Counted from the first letter of the stretch, positions 13,801 to 26,521 are shown. The stretch: 64,000 bases of DNA from Diospyros lotus (GCF_014633365.1 NC_068351.1:4512879-4576878); one strand, 5' to 3'. A program made the numbers and translations. Notes: generated by a model not told the origin, from the sequence alone.

Positions 13801-15456
13801 ATATATATATTATTATAATGTACTAGAGTTTTATTTTCTATTGTTAAATTTAGCCAAAGATATTATTTTGGAGGGAGAAAAGTGGAAGCGTTGGTGCACT
13901 AAAGAAGAAGAGTGGGGAGAGGGAAAGTCAAAGAGGAATTGATGGGCGGCCGGAAAACACCAAGCAACGGCGGGGCAGGGCCGGGCGGCCAGGCAAAGGC
14001 AGGCCCATCACTTTAGGGTTGATTATATCTAAAAGTTGTCTTATTGTTTTATGGGAATGGGAGTGAGTTGTCACCTAAAAAAGCTTAATCATGACACATA
14101 AGAAAGTCGAAAGCTTTGATTTCGGCAGCAGTAGTAGTAGCAGGAGTACTAATTATGAAAAGGAAGTGTGTTTCGGCATTAGACAGACACAGCAGCTCAG
14201 TTTCGAATTTAAATTCATTAGTCAAATCCCCTTTGCAAAATGCATTGCAGCTGTCGATCGTCGCTCGCGACTTCAGCTTACAGTATACGCGCGCCAATGG
14301 CCATCCTCCTCCCTCTCAAGGAGAAGGAGATAGCTTCTCACACTTGTACTCTTAATTATTCCCACAATTTTTTAAAATTATTTTGAGAGACGAAGAGCGG
14401 TGTGTGTGTGTTGTACTTTTGGGCTCGAAACTTTTTACTATTTTGGGTCGAAGCCCAAAGCTTTATGCTTGGGTTTGGGCAGGACGATGATCTAATGAGG
14501 CCTCAGCCCATCCGGATTTATGATTATTACGTTGCAATTATGATTCTTAAATAATCATTTGTAACTTTTAGTTGTTTTAATTTGATGGGCTTCCACAGTT
14601 GTTTCTAACAAAACAATGGTCGAATCGAAAGATCGAGTATAATGGGAATCGGCCTAGCCATTTGGTTATGGTCACCCGTGTTCTTAGTTTCATAATCAAA
14701 TTCAAAATAAAAGTTTGAAGATATAAACTAACATAAATAAAAAAATTATAAGGTCGATTACACAAATTAAACAAGGTGTTTTTATGTTATAAAACCCTAT
14801 TAATAAAGTGAATTTTCAAAATACTCTCTGTATATTTTTGTTTCCATGAATAAAAACAAAATTTCTAATAAGATTTGACATCATAAACTTGCTTGAAATT
14901 ATAACATACGTAAGTCAATGATCAGATTAAATCTAATTTCAATCTAAATTTTACCCTAAAAAAAATATAAAACTAAATTACAACAGCCAATTAATTGTTA
15001 TATAATAGACCTTCATTTAAAATATTAATTTTATTTTTTAAGTTATACGTGCAAGACACAGGTCTTCATCAAGATTGGCCATTTGGTTTTGCTTTTCCTC
15101 TCAGCTCTAATAAAAGTTATCGTCACCTTTTGCTTGGTTTCGTGCAGGGAATTTATATATATTTTGATGGGAACAAGTTGGCTCCAGCTGCTGCTTGAAT
15201 TGCTTTGGTTAAGGTGCTTGCTTATGAGCCCAATTAAGGGTAAAGGGATATATAACCACTTAGGGACCATAGTCTACGAGAGGCAAGGACGAAACAAAAA
15301 CTGAAGAGTACGTATATATGCTTTACAGAAATTAATCTTTAAAATAAATAATAAATCAATTGAACGGAATGGAATGGAATGGAATTTAATCTTGCAATTT
15401 AAACACAGTTTCCGACTTGGACAGAACTTTTGAGGGCTGATATGAAACCCTAATTC

Positions 15457-16086
15457 TTATTTCCTTTCTTCCTCGTTGGCAGCCTCCCCCAGATCAAGAG
15501 TCTTTATTTTGAATCTCTCAAGCTTCTGCGAGAAGCCTTCAACAGACACACAGATGCCTCTTGTCGTAACGTTATCATCTTGATCTTCTTCTCCTTGTTC
15601 ATCATCATCAATGTCCATCACTTCGAGCTCTGGATCAAAATTGGCTGAACTCGGATTCAACCGCCGCCGCACACACCTAGGAAGCTTTTCACAGAGCTGG
15701 GAGATAGCTTCAACCCTAGATTGCTTCAGCCTTTCGACGATGAACCTTTCGAGCCTCTCATCTCTCTCAACCTCGAAGAAGAATTTCCTCAGCAAGAATT
15801 CCCTACTTCTCGTGTTGATCTCGTCCATGCACTCGATCAGGATCACGACCAGCTCGTCCACAGCCTCCTTCTCTTCTCTCGGCGTCTTCCCCGTCGCCGG
15901 CGACAGATGAATTATTTTCTCCGAAATCATCACGGCTTCTGAAGATCGGAAGTAGGCCGGCTGAGGCTCGAGATCCTCGCATGTCTCGGAAGAAGCCATG
16001 TTTTGTGAAAGCTGTGCAAGTTGCAGCGCTTCTGGACGGTGAAAGTGTTCTCGACTGGGGGGTCCTTGATTGGCCATGGCCATCAT
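15457..16086 (-). CDS. Unrecognised acidic protein, paralogue of the gene at 18637-18993
   Basis: A single uninterrupted frame of 209 residues that begins with two ATG codons and ends in TAA. I do not recognise the family. The middle (about residues 70-140) looks alpha-helical and charged: VDELVVILIECMDEINTRSRE, then LLRKFFFEVERDERLERFIVERLK, then a basic run CVRRRL. An acidic stretch (DIDDDEQGEEDQDD) follows, and the end holds KLERFKIKTLDL. No signal peptide or membrane segment is visible, so a soluble nuclear or cytosolic protein is likely. The core block and the C-terminal KLERFKIK motif recur in the neighbour at 18637-18993, which argues that both are real genes and arose by tandem duplication. 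A TA-repeat TATA element lies about 90-110 bp before the ATG. Confidence 0.7.
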   Translation of the reverse strand: MMAMANQGPPSREHFHRPEALQLAQLSQNMASSETCEDLEPQPAYFRSSEAVMISEKIIHLSPATGKTPREEKEAVDELVVILIECMDEINTRSREFLLRKFFFEVERDERLERFIVERLKQSRVEAISQLCEKLPRCVRRRLNPSSANFDPELEVMDIDDDEQGEEDQDDNVTTRGICVSVEGFSQKLERFKIKTLDLGEAANEEERK

Positions 16087-16173
16087 CTGCTTTAACTTCG
16101 TTTAGGGTTTGCAGAGAAATGAGATGCAGCAGCAGCAAGAAGATGTGGTTGTGGTTTAAGGCGATGCTTATTG

Positions 16174-16193
16174 GATATATATATATATATATA
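16174..16193 (-). promoter_or_regulatory. TA-repeat TATA element of the 209-aa gene
   Basis: A TATATATATATATATATA run about 90-110 bp upstream of the ATG at 16086. The paralogue at 18993 has a similar TA run at 19128-19145, so the promoter may have been copied along with the gene. Confidence 0.4.
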
Positions 16194-16299
16194 CACAGCA
16201 CTACAGCTGCCAGCAGGAAGCAAGGGTTTCGTGAGTATTGCAAGTGGTCCTTGCAAGTGTGGGCGAATCGATATTCCAAAGTTTGAATGAATCATACGG

Positions 16300-18630
16300 C
16301 GCGCGCGGGTCGGCTATTCAAAGTTAATTTGCTGATCAGAACATGTAATCCTTTTTAAATAAAATATTTGTAGTATATAAATCTAATTTAATTTCTGTTT
16401 AAATTTTACGTACTGTAGCACAAAGAAAAAACATTTATTGTAAATAACGAATACACTTAATTTATTTTATTTTTAGGATTTAAATATTCTTATTTTTAAA
16501 ATAAATTTATTTATTATAATTTATAAAAACATTTAAATATTAAAAACAAAATATATTAAATACACAAAAACCTATATATTTGTTTCAAAAGGTGAAATCG
16601 CTCACTCTGAGCACCCCCACACCCGGCCTGACAGACGTAGGGGAGATTAATCATGGTGATCTAACCGGACACAGTGATTAGACCCGAGTTCATCGTGTAC
16701 AAGAAACTCCCTCACTTTAAAGAGAAATACCCCACATTATCATTTGCAAGAGTTGATCCTCAACCTTAATCCAAAATTTACCATGAAAAATACTTTGTGC
16801 CCCTTATTGATCAACTGGACTGCTCGGCTAACAAAATATATATTTGAATTAGCAGGAGAGGGAGAGAGAAGAAACAATGGAAGCTCGCTCGTCTTCGGAA
16901 ATTGCACGGATGGAGAATGATGGCCGTACGTACGCGTAGTCAGTAGTAATAATAACAAGGTGATGTCGGCTTGGCAGCCCATCCATAAAGGTGGCCTGCC
17001 TTTATTGGAAGCAAGCATTGTTGCGTTGGAGCTAGGCTGGCCTATTGAAATTCAAACGTCAAACCCTGAAGAAGAAGAAGAAGAAGAAGAGAAGAAGTGG
17101 TCTTAGATTCCGGTACCTACAAGTAAAGGGATCCATGGTCGCCCACTTCTTGTGATGATGACGCCGTGCAGGTATTGCGCTTGCGTCACACAAATAAATG
17201 ATTTTATCCCTCGAGGCTTATAGTTACCTATGGCTATGGCTATGAATGGGAAAGATTAAATTTGTAAATAATTTTGACAAATTATCTCATATTTTTTGTG
17301 GAGGAAAATATCTGAAATTGGGACCACATGCATGGGCTTTGTTTACAAAAGTACTCGTACTACTACTCTACTGCATCCGCATGCATGTAGATCTGTTTCA
17401 TGTCATATGTTCAAGACAAAAGTAATTTATTGGCATATATAGTTTTACAGAAACAGTAATGTATATATATATATATTCATATATTCTTTGTATATTAATT
17501 GTTTAATTCATGTCGTAGAAAGTGTCGCTTAATTTTATTTCGATTTTATCCTTATGGTCACGCTAGCTTGAATAAAATTACTATGTTGAACGAATATTTC
17601 ACCTCATTCAAACTCAATGCAGTTCTCTCATCCCCATGCACAAACCCTCGTGGTTAAGTCAGAAGCTCTCTCACTTAATTGGTCCCAATGATGACCATTG
17701 CCTTAATGGAGACGGTTGGTAGAGGAAAAAAAGAAAAACTCACAAGAGAGAAAATTAAAACAACTTTCAAAATCATGTTTAAGCTACAAAAAGTCTGTTT
17801 GCAAATCATGCATTTCACTCATACATTTTACTTTACACAATGATCTAATTCTTAGGTCCACTTTTTTTTTTTTTTTCTTTTTTTAATCTGTTAATTATTG
17901 GAAAGAGTCTTCAATCTTAATTTTTCTTTTTGACTAATCACAAGATTAATATATACTAAGTAACAACAATTAATGCATACAATGGATGGAATTAATTTGA
18001 TCCCTTTCAAAACACCCAACTACTCACCTTCATGGCAGTCCTCCTCGATCGTGCACAGAATTTGGCATCTGATCAGGAATAATTGTACTAGGCTGGACTA
18101 CGTACAGCCAGCCCATTGATCTCACTGCCCTTCACAAGTCCATTACTAATCTCTGGAATGACAAGTGACGTAATTATAACCATGAGTATATACCAGACCA
18201 CCAATAACATCAGCTAATGCATGGCTCAATTCAACCTCCACTCCACACATCCCCATATGCCTCCACCACCTTGTACGTACAAAGCACTCCCGTTAATTAC
18301 TTTCTTTCCGCTTTGATAACTCTTTCTCATGCATTTATATATGAACCGTTGATCCAAAATTAAAGGAAAGAATCATCAAGGCATACTATATATATATATA
18401 TATATATAAACATGGCACTGTACGTACATCCACTGCTGCAATCTTGTTGCTTCTTATTTACTACTTTCACAAGCAATAAATTGCAGATGAAGCTTCACAC
18501 TATAATTCGGAAGCTCAGAAAACAAAAACAAGAGAAATTACAGCTTTATGTTATATATATGAATCAAAGAATGAACCAATCAGTTCAATTACCCAAAAAC
18601 CATTTACATCACCAGCTCTTCAACCGGAGA
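16300..18630. other. Spacer between the tandem paralogues; no gene seen
   Basis: AT-rich and without a supported gene. It includes a GAA repeat at about 17069-17096, AT runs near 17462 and 18391-18409, and short frames with no recognisable features. Confidence 0.5.
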
Positions 18631-18636
18631 GATCAA

Positions 18637-18993
18637 TTAAGGCGGTTTTCCATCGGTGTTCTCCTCCGGTTCATCCTTGTCAACGCTGTCCAAGTTCGGT
18701 TTCTTGACTTTGAACCGTTGAAGCTTGTTCGGCGCCGGAGAATCAGCCACCACGCCTCTCCAGCATTGGGTTTCTTCCAGCGCCGCCCCCTTCCCGATCT
18801 CTTCAATGAACTTTCTCAGCAGATGCTCGCGGCTTCTGGTGCCGACTCTCTCCAGACACTCCACCAGAATTTGAAAGAGCTCGTCGACGATTTCTCCTTC
18901 CGCGACCGCCATTTCCGGCGGCAGTTGCACTGATTCTTCAGCCACGGCGGCAGGCCTGGTGGGCAGAGGAAATGCAAAAGAATCGAAATTCAT
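18637..18993 (-). CDS. Small unrecognised protein, shortened paralogue of the 15457-16086 gene
   Basis: A single-exon frame of 118 residues from an ATG at 18993 to a TAA. The segment VDELFQILVECLERVGTRSRE and LLRKFIEEI aligns closely with VDELVVILIECMDEINTRSRE and LLRKFFFEV of the upstream gene. Its later KLQRFKVKKPNLD matches KLERFKIKTLDL. About 60 residues of the larger protein, including the second helical part and the acidic run, are absent and replaced by a short segment around GKGAALEETQCWRG. It is therefore either a naturally short family member or a partly deleted copy. It has no signal peptide or membrane segment. A TA-repeat TATA element lies at 19128-19145. The family is unknown to me. 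Confidence 0.65.
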   Translation of the reverse strand: MNFDSFAFPLPTRPAAVAEESVQLPPEMAVAEGEIVDELFQILVECLERVGTRSREHLLRKFIEEIGKGAALEETQCWRGVVADSPAPNKLQRFKVKKPNLDSVDKDEPEENTDGKPP

Positions 18994-19499
18994 ATGGCGA
19001 AGTAATCGATCTTGAAGCTTTGACAGTTGGAAGAATTAGAGTGGAAGTTGTTGATGAATTAAGAAGAATGACGGATGAAGCTTTTGTGGGTTCCAAGAAT
19101 AATGGAGTCTTGGATGTTTGGTTTGCTATATATATATATATATATAGAATCAGTTGGTGATGAGTTGATTTCAGGGATGAATATGTGGTGATCAAGTAAC
19201 AAGACTTAGTCGCCACTCAGAAGTCAATACGCCGCGTCCTGGGAAGGTTCGATCACAAGTTCCTTTCCACGAGGCTGAGAAATTGCCTGGTCGTTGCCTC
19301 CCAAAATCCTTGCAATTTCTCTCTCTCTCTCTCTCTCTCTGAGTAAATCGTAGCAATTTGGACGAGCCTTCGATTCATTGTTTATTCAACCAAGTACGGT
19401 TTGTTTCTCACGTTTCTAGAATTAGATAATTCTATGTTTGGACTATATATTATTTTCTGAAGAATTTTATGCAAAAAAAAAAAAAAAATAGAAAAATGA

Positions 19500-20455
19500 A
19501 TAAGGTATGAATAGGGAGGAGCAAATGTTCGTTCTATCCAAACTAATTCAATTGAATTAACTAATTTATCGGTTCGATTTTTTTTTTTTTATATCAATTT
19601 AATTTAGTTATTTTTTTTATAAAAAAATTGAATATTCAGTTTTAATTTAATTTTTTTGATTGAAATAATTAAATTAACTAAATCGATAAAACTTGTTGAA
19701 CAGAAAAGAAAAAGAGAAGAAGAAAGGAGAGAGACTAGGAAGATCGAGAGAGTTCGAAACCCACAACCATACCCGAGCCGAAACTCTAACCGCGGGAAAT
19801 CGCCGTCGCCGTCGGCTTCCCCTTTTGTCGTGGACCTTCCTTGTTCCTTCCCCTTCGCCTTCGGGGACCTGTTGCTGGAAGCCCTGCCTTCCACAAATTA
19901 AGGTTCTGATTTTTGGTACTTCATTTTCTGCTATTTCAAATTCAGATGGTACTTAATTGGTTCTTGATTTAGTGTCTGCATATGCTTACACTGATCTGGT
20001 TTTTTGTACTTTGGGTTTGGGGTTTCGAGTTTAGCTTGGATTGTTGCATTTGTTGTTTCTGTTGTGTTTTTGATCCTGAAGTGAGTGAAGATGCTGTGGT
20101 AGCTAGGATTTCTGGTAATATACTATGCTAAGTTTTGTTGTTGGCGAGTTGAATCGGAGAAGCCATACATGGGGTGTGCAGATTTGGTCGGTTTTTCAGT
20201 TTTTGTTTTCTCGATCCATTAGTTCAGTCTATAGGTTGGGTCCATTTTGTTCAGTTTTTAATGTTTCTTTGATTTATCCGGTCAGTTTAATTTAATTATA
20301 TGGTTTATGTTTAATTTTTTTAATTATTGATTAGATCAATTTTTGAGTTAATTGAACGATCGAGTTGGATTTTATCTCTCGATTTAATTTATTTGATATT
20401 TATTCGACTAAGTGAAATTTGAACAATTTAATAATCAAATCGACGGTTTGCATAT
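19500..20455. mobile_element. Possible transposon-like cassette around a gene-like leader
   Basis: Both flanks (about 19500-19690 and 20190-20455) carry AT-rich sequence with scattered GGTTCGATTT/CGGTCAGTTTAATTT-type motifs, as seen at the ends of some plant DNA transposons. The core at 19690-20180 differs: a purine-rich start, GC-rich CCGTCGCCGTCGGC-type sequence at 19800-19880, then T-rich intron-like sequence, like a plant 5' UTR exon and its intron. A captured gene fragment is one reading and a decayed gene start is another. No target duplication was found. Confidence 0.3.
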
Positions 20456-20459
20456 CTTT

Positions 20460-22009
20460 AAATATAATGATGGTATATTAAATTAATAATTTAAAATAAA
20501 TGAAATTGCTGAGTAAAATCACGTTATACACTTGAAATTATTGTGATTTAGGATAGAAAATGTTATTTAGATATTTATTTTAATATTTATAGTCACACTC
20601 TCATTTTGATATTTTGTATTATTTATCATATCAATGAAAATATGTAAAATATCAATGCTAATAAAAGTATCTAATTTAAGCATTTAAATAATATTTTTAA
20701 TTTCAAATTATAAAAGGTATAATTGTTAAAAATAATAATTGATTAGATTTAGCTCAAACAAGGTATAACACATTTCTAGTCTATTTTTTTATTTTATATA
20801 TAAAAAATATTACATTCACAAATAAATTTAATAAATAATCTTTAAAAATTGACGGATATATACAAACTCGATAATACATTTTTTAAATAACCACCTCACT
20901 GATCCATTGCTTATTTAGAACAATAAGCAAATACCAAACATGTCTATATATGAATGTTTTCTTATGGACGAAGACATATCATTTTTTTGTGAAAATGCTA
21001 AAAGATTAATATCTCTATAACTGATTGGGCTAAAGGGCCTCATGGAAATCGAAGCCCGGTGTTTTGTGGAAGCCCATTAGGCCCATAAGAATGATCAAAA
21101 AGCCCAGTTACCATTCCTTTATGGTTCCCGAACAGGCTTTCACGTAGAGGCCCAAAAACGAACTCATCACCACTATTCAAATTTGAAACTTTAAACTCGT
21201 TAACACCATTACCAATCATTAATGGGTAATTTGATTGTAATTTTCTTTCTAATTTTTTATTTTATTTATAAAACTAAAAACAATATTATAACCAAAGGTG
21301 CCAGTGCCACGAACCATTCCTTGGTGGTATATCAAAATGATCTCTTCTAGTAGCATGAAAACAAACTTAAACTAAAGTTATTGTTCTCATCCAAAAGAGA
21401 TGACGATTAGATGGGAAAGGGGCCAAAAATGAAAAGAAAAAAGAGGAGAAGGAGGGCAAATAAAAGCAAATTGTGGTGTCAAAATCCACTTTGATCGCTT
21501 TTCCAATTTGGATGAGTAAGCTATACGTTTTTAGTTGACAGCCCAATGATTCCAAACTTCTCATCTCCTCCTCCTTTTGGTTCCTTTTTGCATCATTGTG
21601 GGCGGTGGTCATTCAACCTTATCAACTTCATCTTAGCAACAAATGTATTTATTTCTATCTACACTTTAGTTGAAAAAGGGATCTATGTATTTAGCATGAT
21701 TTGCTGTCAACATCTTAACCTTATTAACATGTAAAATGAGCTATAATTGTACACACAATACTAACTAAAAATACTAGTCTCAAAAAATGCATTATCTCAT
21801 ATTGAACATCCTTACTTATAAGAGAAAACTATATATTTAAGGACACTATATTCAGTATCTCTCATGTGCTTGGTAATAATTTAGTTATATGAACCATTAG
21901 TTTAACGAAATAAAGACTTGTGATGATATAAAAGAAACCCTAATAAAAAATTTTACTTAAAGATAATGAACTATCAAATGTTGAAATTAAATTCTCGAAT
22001 AGTTAAATT

Positions 22010-22043
<34 letters not shown>

Positions 22044-23060
22044 GTTATATGTATGTATATTGATGTTTGGAAGGAGGTTGAGCTTTCTAATCTTGGTGGG
22101 TGAACTAACTATTCTATTCAATTGTCTTGTCTTATTCATATTCGGCCCCATGATTGACCCTGTTTCTTCTTAATTCTTAATTACGATAATTCTCCATTCA
22201 CTGTAGATTATATATATAAATACAAAGATGGTGAAATTATAAGCCATCAATATTCAATTGCCTTTATATATATATGTGTGTGTCTGCGCGTGTGTATTGT
22301 GCTAGTAATCAACAAACATATGATAATGATTGAAATAATTGATGCGTTTAAGCTTACATTTGGCCAATAATGTAACCTTAGATGGCGACCTTGTACTTGT
22401 TTATTTAATTAAAGCTGCTTATTTGTATAAAAGAAAATAAAAACCAGAGCTGGCAGTCGTCCAAACACTGTCCATTATGGTTCTGGTAACTAAATGATGA
22501 ATCTATTACGAAATTTACACAATTCTAGTTGGTCGCCGACAGTGGGGATTGGGCCGGGAACCATCAAATATAGAAAGAATTTATAAAAGAGGTAAGAAGA
22601 TGGAGATGCTGCTGCTATTTATCCATAGAAATACATAAAAGCTTCTGCTTCAAGTTGCATTCGTTGGCCAATCATATTCCTTGCTCTACCTGTTCTCAAT
22701 CATTATTCCTCTTTCACTTTGTTTCTTTTTCTTGTGTAAATTAATTGTTTATCATCTTAAATTTAAGGGGGCAAGAATGTATTAGGATTCTAATCTCTCA
22801 TGTCTCATTAAGCAAAGGGTACATACATCTCCCCTCCTACATGTACATGACGCATATACATACATATATATAGTAATGCCACTCTACCATCATCTAAATC
22901 CATCGTCTTAGTTAATTATACTGAGATTAGCCTGTCCCCCTCATAGTTGTTCAAGTCAGACTACGTGCGACAACATTCAATTAAATTTAATAAATCTAAC
23001 CCACCCCCCAAAATAAACATAAAAAAGGGCAAAATTTATTTAGATCGATGGAGATGAACT
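20460..23060. other. Spacer, 3' side of the TRM-like gene; no gene seen
   Basis: AT-rich sequence with AT/GT microsatellites near 22010-22045 and 22266-22295. I found no supported gene or RNA. Confidence 0.5.
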
Positions 23061-23064
23061 TTGA

Positions 23065-26000
23065 TCAATGCCCATGCATGCAAACCAGATCTTCACTTAG
23101 TTCCTCCACCAATAGGCCAAAGATGGAAAGCTCAATCTCCATGGCAGCCTCTCCAAGCTGCTCTTTGTCGCTTCTCTTCCAGCCATCAAGCTCTCTTCTG
23201 AAATCCAGCTCAACCATCATGTCAATGGTGTTCGATTGCACCTCCTTCCATGAGTCCAGCCTCTGGCAAACCCGCTTAGCCGCCGTTTCCCCGTCTCCGG
23301 CCTCTCTCTTCTCCTCGGACACGAGGTCCAGAACCAGCCTCTTCATGTCCGGCGAGGCTTCTCCGCGATGGAGGCCTGATTTGCTAACAACTTCCCTAAC
23401 AAAGGAATCCATTTTCTTCTCTTCAGTTTCCTCTTCATCATCATCTTCTTCTTCGTCATCGTCTTCTTGTTCTTCTAACATTCTCTTCTCCAGCTCAATC
23501 GGATCCAATCCGGCCAGTTTCTCAAACCTCATAAGCTTGTGCAATAGCTGCTGCTTTGCTCCTGCATTTCCAGTAAAATTGTTAGGATCGAGTTGTGCAA
23601 ATTTACATACAAGTACTAAAGTAAACACAAAAAAATTAACTTGGTTCAATCTAATGTCTATATCCCAAATCTAATAAGATCGGGAAAAGTCTCACAACAC
23701 AATTTTTACAGGGATAAATTGGTAACCATCTTAATACTCAATAACTTTTTCAGATGAGTTGTAAGAAACTTTTTCTGGAAAAACAAGTACAAATGGGAAT
23801 TAAAGAAGGAAGCATCGAGTAATGGCAGTACGTAGTTCTTCTGGCTTTCATTTCTCAATGGGATCCACCAAACTTCAAAACTACAAACAATAAATACTGA
23901 ATCACCAAACCATCAACAACCCATATATTCAAACCCTACATATTTGAATTGACAATGCATTCTCTCTTTCTTTTTTTGAGTTGGTAATTGACAATACTTT
24001 CAACGTTAAGAAACAACCACCACCGGCGCCACCACAATGTGGGTCACAGATGAAGTTAAACCCCGCCGGAAGCCTCAATCATTTAAGGAAAATTAATGAA
24101 CAAGTCGCCGTGATAGTACAAGGACATGATCACCCACTCAATGCCTTGTCAGGATCAAAATATGGATCCCACAAAAATAATTTCAGGCAACCAACGTCAA
24201 CGTTATCAAATGGATTAGGACCCTTCGGTGTGGTAGAGCCAGCATAAGTTTAACTTCTCAAGAAACACCCCAATCTCATCCAAAAGGACTCCTCCAGCAA
24301 TAAGGAGAGTAGAACTAGATGCGGCGAGTTTATAGCGACTTGTTTTTTGATTTTCTAAAGTCGAGTCCATGCATAGATTTCTATTATTGACAATAGTTGA
24401 AAAAGAAAATGTCACGTACTTTGTACAATGGCGTAGCTGCATTCTAGATCGTAGCCTTCGTCGTCGTCATCGTCGTTGCCGTCGCCGTCATCATCATCTT
24501 CGAATGGAGGGTCCAGCACTGATACAGGGCTGCACTGTTCCTTCTCCTCCTCCTCTAACAGGATCTCTTCTGTGTTTTCTGCTTCACATTTCTCCTTGTC
24601 CTGTTCATTACCGATCAAATCACACTCAGAAAACTTCAAAGCATTAATTAGTTCTTGATAAATTGAAGGAATTCAACACAGAATACTTGGATTATTACAG
24701 TGGTGAAAGGTTGGCATGCACGTATTGACCTTCGGTGTAATTCTGTTAAACTAAAGGTTAATGGCTTGATTAAGATTAAAGGATGTTTGATTAAACTGTC
24801 CCCAGGGATTGCCCCAGTGGTCACAGGGATTGATGAGAGGTCTGAATTTTTAAGTTCGAATTCCCTCCCTGTATAGTGCGCGTAGATTAAACTCAAATTT
24901 ACTTCTCCTGTTACAAATTGTGAGATGGAAGTGGAACGACGGGACTGCAAGGAAGGGCATCCCAAGGATGTTTGATTAAACTGAGGGTAATGAGTCCAGG
25001 TAAAAGAACAAAAATGAATTTGCCCTTTACGGGAAAATGGTTTTCTAGTCAGGGTCATTAAAAAGATTTTCTTGGCAGATGCGTGAAAGAAAGTACAAAT
25101 GAAAGGTCGGGGTGATCGAAATGACAAATTAATCCTCAAGCTGGCTTGGATATATATATATATATGTCATGTTGGGGTTGGTTCAGATGGGTAATCTCGT
25201 CATTTAATGAACGACATTCCGGCCACAGAATCAGAACGAGATAGGATTGCCGACAGTCCCACCCCGTTCGACTCAGTCAGCTAACTCACGAGTTCACTCA
25301 CCCGCTGGTTCGAGTAACTCGGGCTCTGTTTGGCTGCGTGTTTTTTCAAATAAAAAATAGTTTCCAAAATTTTACATGTTTTGAGGAATGATTTTCTTTT
25401 TCTTTGGGGTTTTAAGAGAATTTATCTTAAATATAATTCTCCAAAATAGTTTAGAAAATTACAAGAAAATATTCAATGTAATTCTAAATACCATATCACA
25501 ATTTAATTATACGCCAACATGTATGTATATTCATGATCCAAATAACAAACCTGTGTCTCGTGGAGACTCGGAGATGTGGCCGGCGGCGAGAAGACCGGCT
25601 TTCGGCGACCGGGAGATGGGCTAGTTTGCAGAGCAAATCGGAAAGGGCTCATAGGACTTGTACAGAAGTGCTTCTCACAGAAAGTAAAGACTCCATTTTC
25701 TTGATCATCTTCTCCAAACTGATCAATCTCTTCCGAATCTTCAGACCTACCGCTGCTACACGTCTCCAAATCAAGCGATTTCTCTTCGTTACTCTCCGAC
25801 CAAACAGTGCTATTGCGCCTACTATTACTGCAAGAACAAGAAAAACCAATCTCGGACCGAGCTCTTTCCTCATCCACACTAGTTTCCCGCACTTTCCCAC
25901 TCTTTCCAGCCGACTTTCTCGGCAGAAACTTAGCCTCGTTCCGGTTCTTACTACCCAACCGCTTGAGAATGGACCCAAACAGCCCAAACCCAATGTTCTT

Positions 26001-26366
26001 GATCTGGGTCTTCGGCTTCGAGCAGGAAGGTTGTGTCTGAATCCTCATTGCGGCCTCGAGAAGCACGGCCGCCGTCCTGGCGGGCACATGCAAAACCACG
26101 GCGTTTGGGCTCTTACACGGGCCCTTCCTCGGCGCCGGCGACGGAAAATGAAACGGAGACTTTCTCACGTCCGGCGAGTCCTGGAAGGACAAGAAGCACG
26201 CCTGCTTGCAGAAGCTTTCCACCATCGGCTTCCGCTTCTTGGACTGTAGAGAGTTTCTGGGAATCGGCCTTTTGAGCTGAGACCGCCTGTTTGCAAGGTG
26301 ATCGTTGAGAAAGAACGGTTCTTGATCTTCCTTAAGCAGCTCGTGTAAATGCTTATGAGTCATCAT
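23065..26366 (-). CDS. TRM28: TRM27/TRM28-like DUF4378 protein (TON1 recruiting motif family)
   Basis: Three exons, complement(23065..23561, ~24420..24624, 25551..26366), give about 505 residues. Donors are ACACAG|GTTTGT at 25551 and CAAA|GTACGT at 24420. The last acceptor is AATGCAG|GA at 23561, and the phases agree. The acceptor of exon 2 is uncertain: 24633, 24624 or 24600 all keep frame. The N-terminus KHLHELLKEDQEPFFLN is typical of the family. SPVSVLDPPF (near residue 304) precedes an acidic tract, and AKQQLLHKLMRFEKLAGLDPI begins the last exon. The C-terminus holds the DUF4378 region and an M2-like end, MEIELSIFGLLVEELSEDLV. TRM proteins bind TON1 and PP2A-type complexes at cortical microtubules and affect division plane and cell shape. 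Assignment to TRM27 versus TRM28 rests on neighbours and is inference. Confidence 0.85.
24779..24983 (+). mobile_element. tRNA-derived SINE with a 20-bp target-site duplication
   Basis: A 165-bp element (24799-24963) lies between two perfect copies of AAGGATGTTTGATTAAACTG, at 24779-24798 and 24964-24983. It begins with a polymerase III A-box-like stretch (TGCCCCAGTGG near 24810) and has a B-box-like AGTTCGAATTCC near 24873, as in plant tRNA-derived SINEs such as Au. It lies in the first intron of the TRM-like gene, in the opposite orientation. Confidence 0.85.
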
Positions 26367-26505
26367 CGATCAGAATCCACTAAAAACTCTAAAAATTAAG
26401 ATTGGAACTTTGGAATGGGTTTTGATTTTGTTGCTAAGTTGAAGAGATTTCAACTTGGAGGGAGGATTCAAGGAGGGGAAGAAGAGGGGTAGAAATAGTT
26501 GGGGC

Positions 26506-26521
26506 GGGGGGGGGGGGGGGG
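26506..26521. repeat. Poly-G tract (16 G) in the TRM-like leader
   Basis: A run of 16 G on the plus strand, hence poly-C in the likely 5' UTR of the TRM-like gene, about 140-155 bp before its ATG. Confidence 0.9.

Larger units (their letters stand above)
5480..15450. other. 10-kb intergenic spacer upstream of the PTL-like gene
   Basis: Very AT-rich and with no supported gene. It contains a CT repeat at 6837-6874, an AG repeat at 10799-10828, AT runs (near 6540, 7422, 7965), and a GC-rich patch near 13940-14010 beside a short open frame at 14091-14333 that shows no family features. Because it lies 5' of a developmental regulator, enhancers could be here, but none can be recognised from sequence alone. 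Confidence 0.5.

Noticed and set aside
23048..23674. Plus-strand Ser-rich frame of 208 codons
   Set aside because: Mirror of the acidic last exon of the TRM-like gene.
24811..24890. Possible tRNA gene (A- and B-box-like sequence)
   Set aside because: No cloverleaf can be formed, and the 20-bp flanking duplication shows it is a SINE.
25533..26249. Plus-strand frame of 238 codons
   Set aside because: Shadow of the TRM-like first exon, whose minus-strand protein is clearly conserved.
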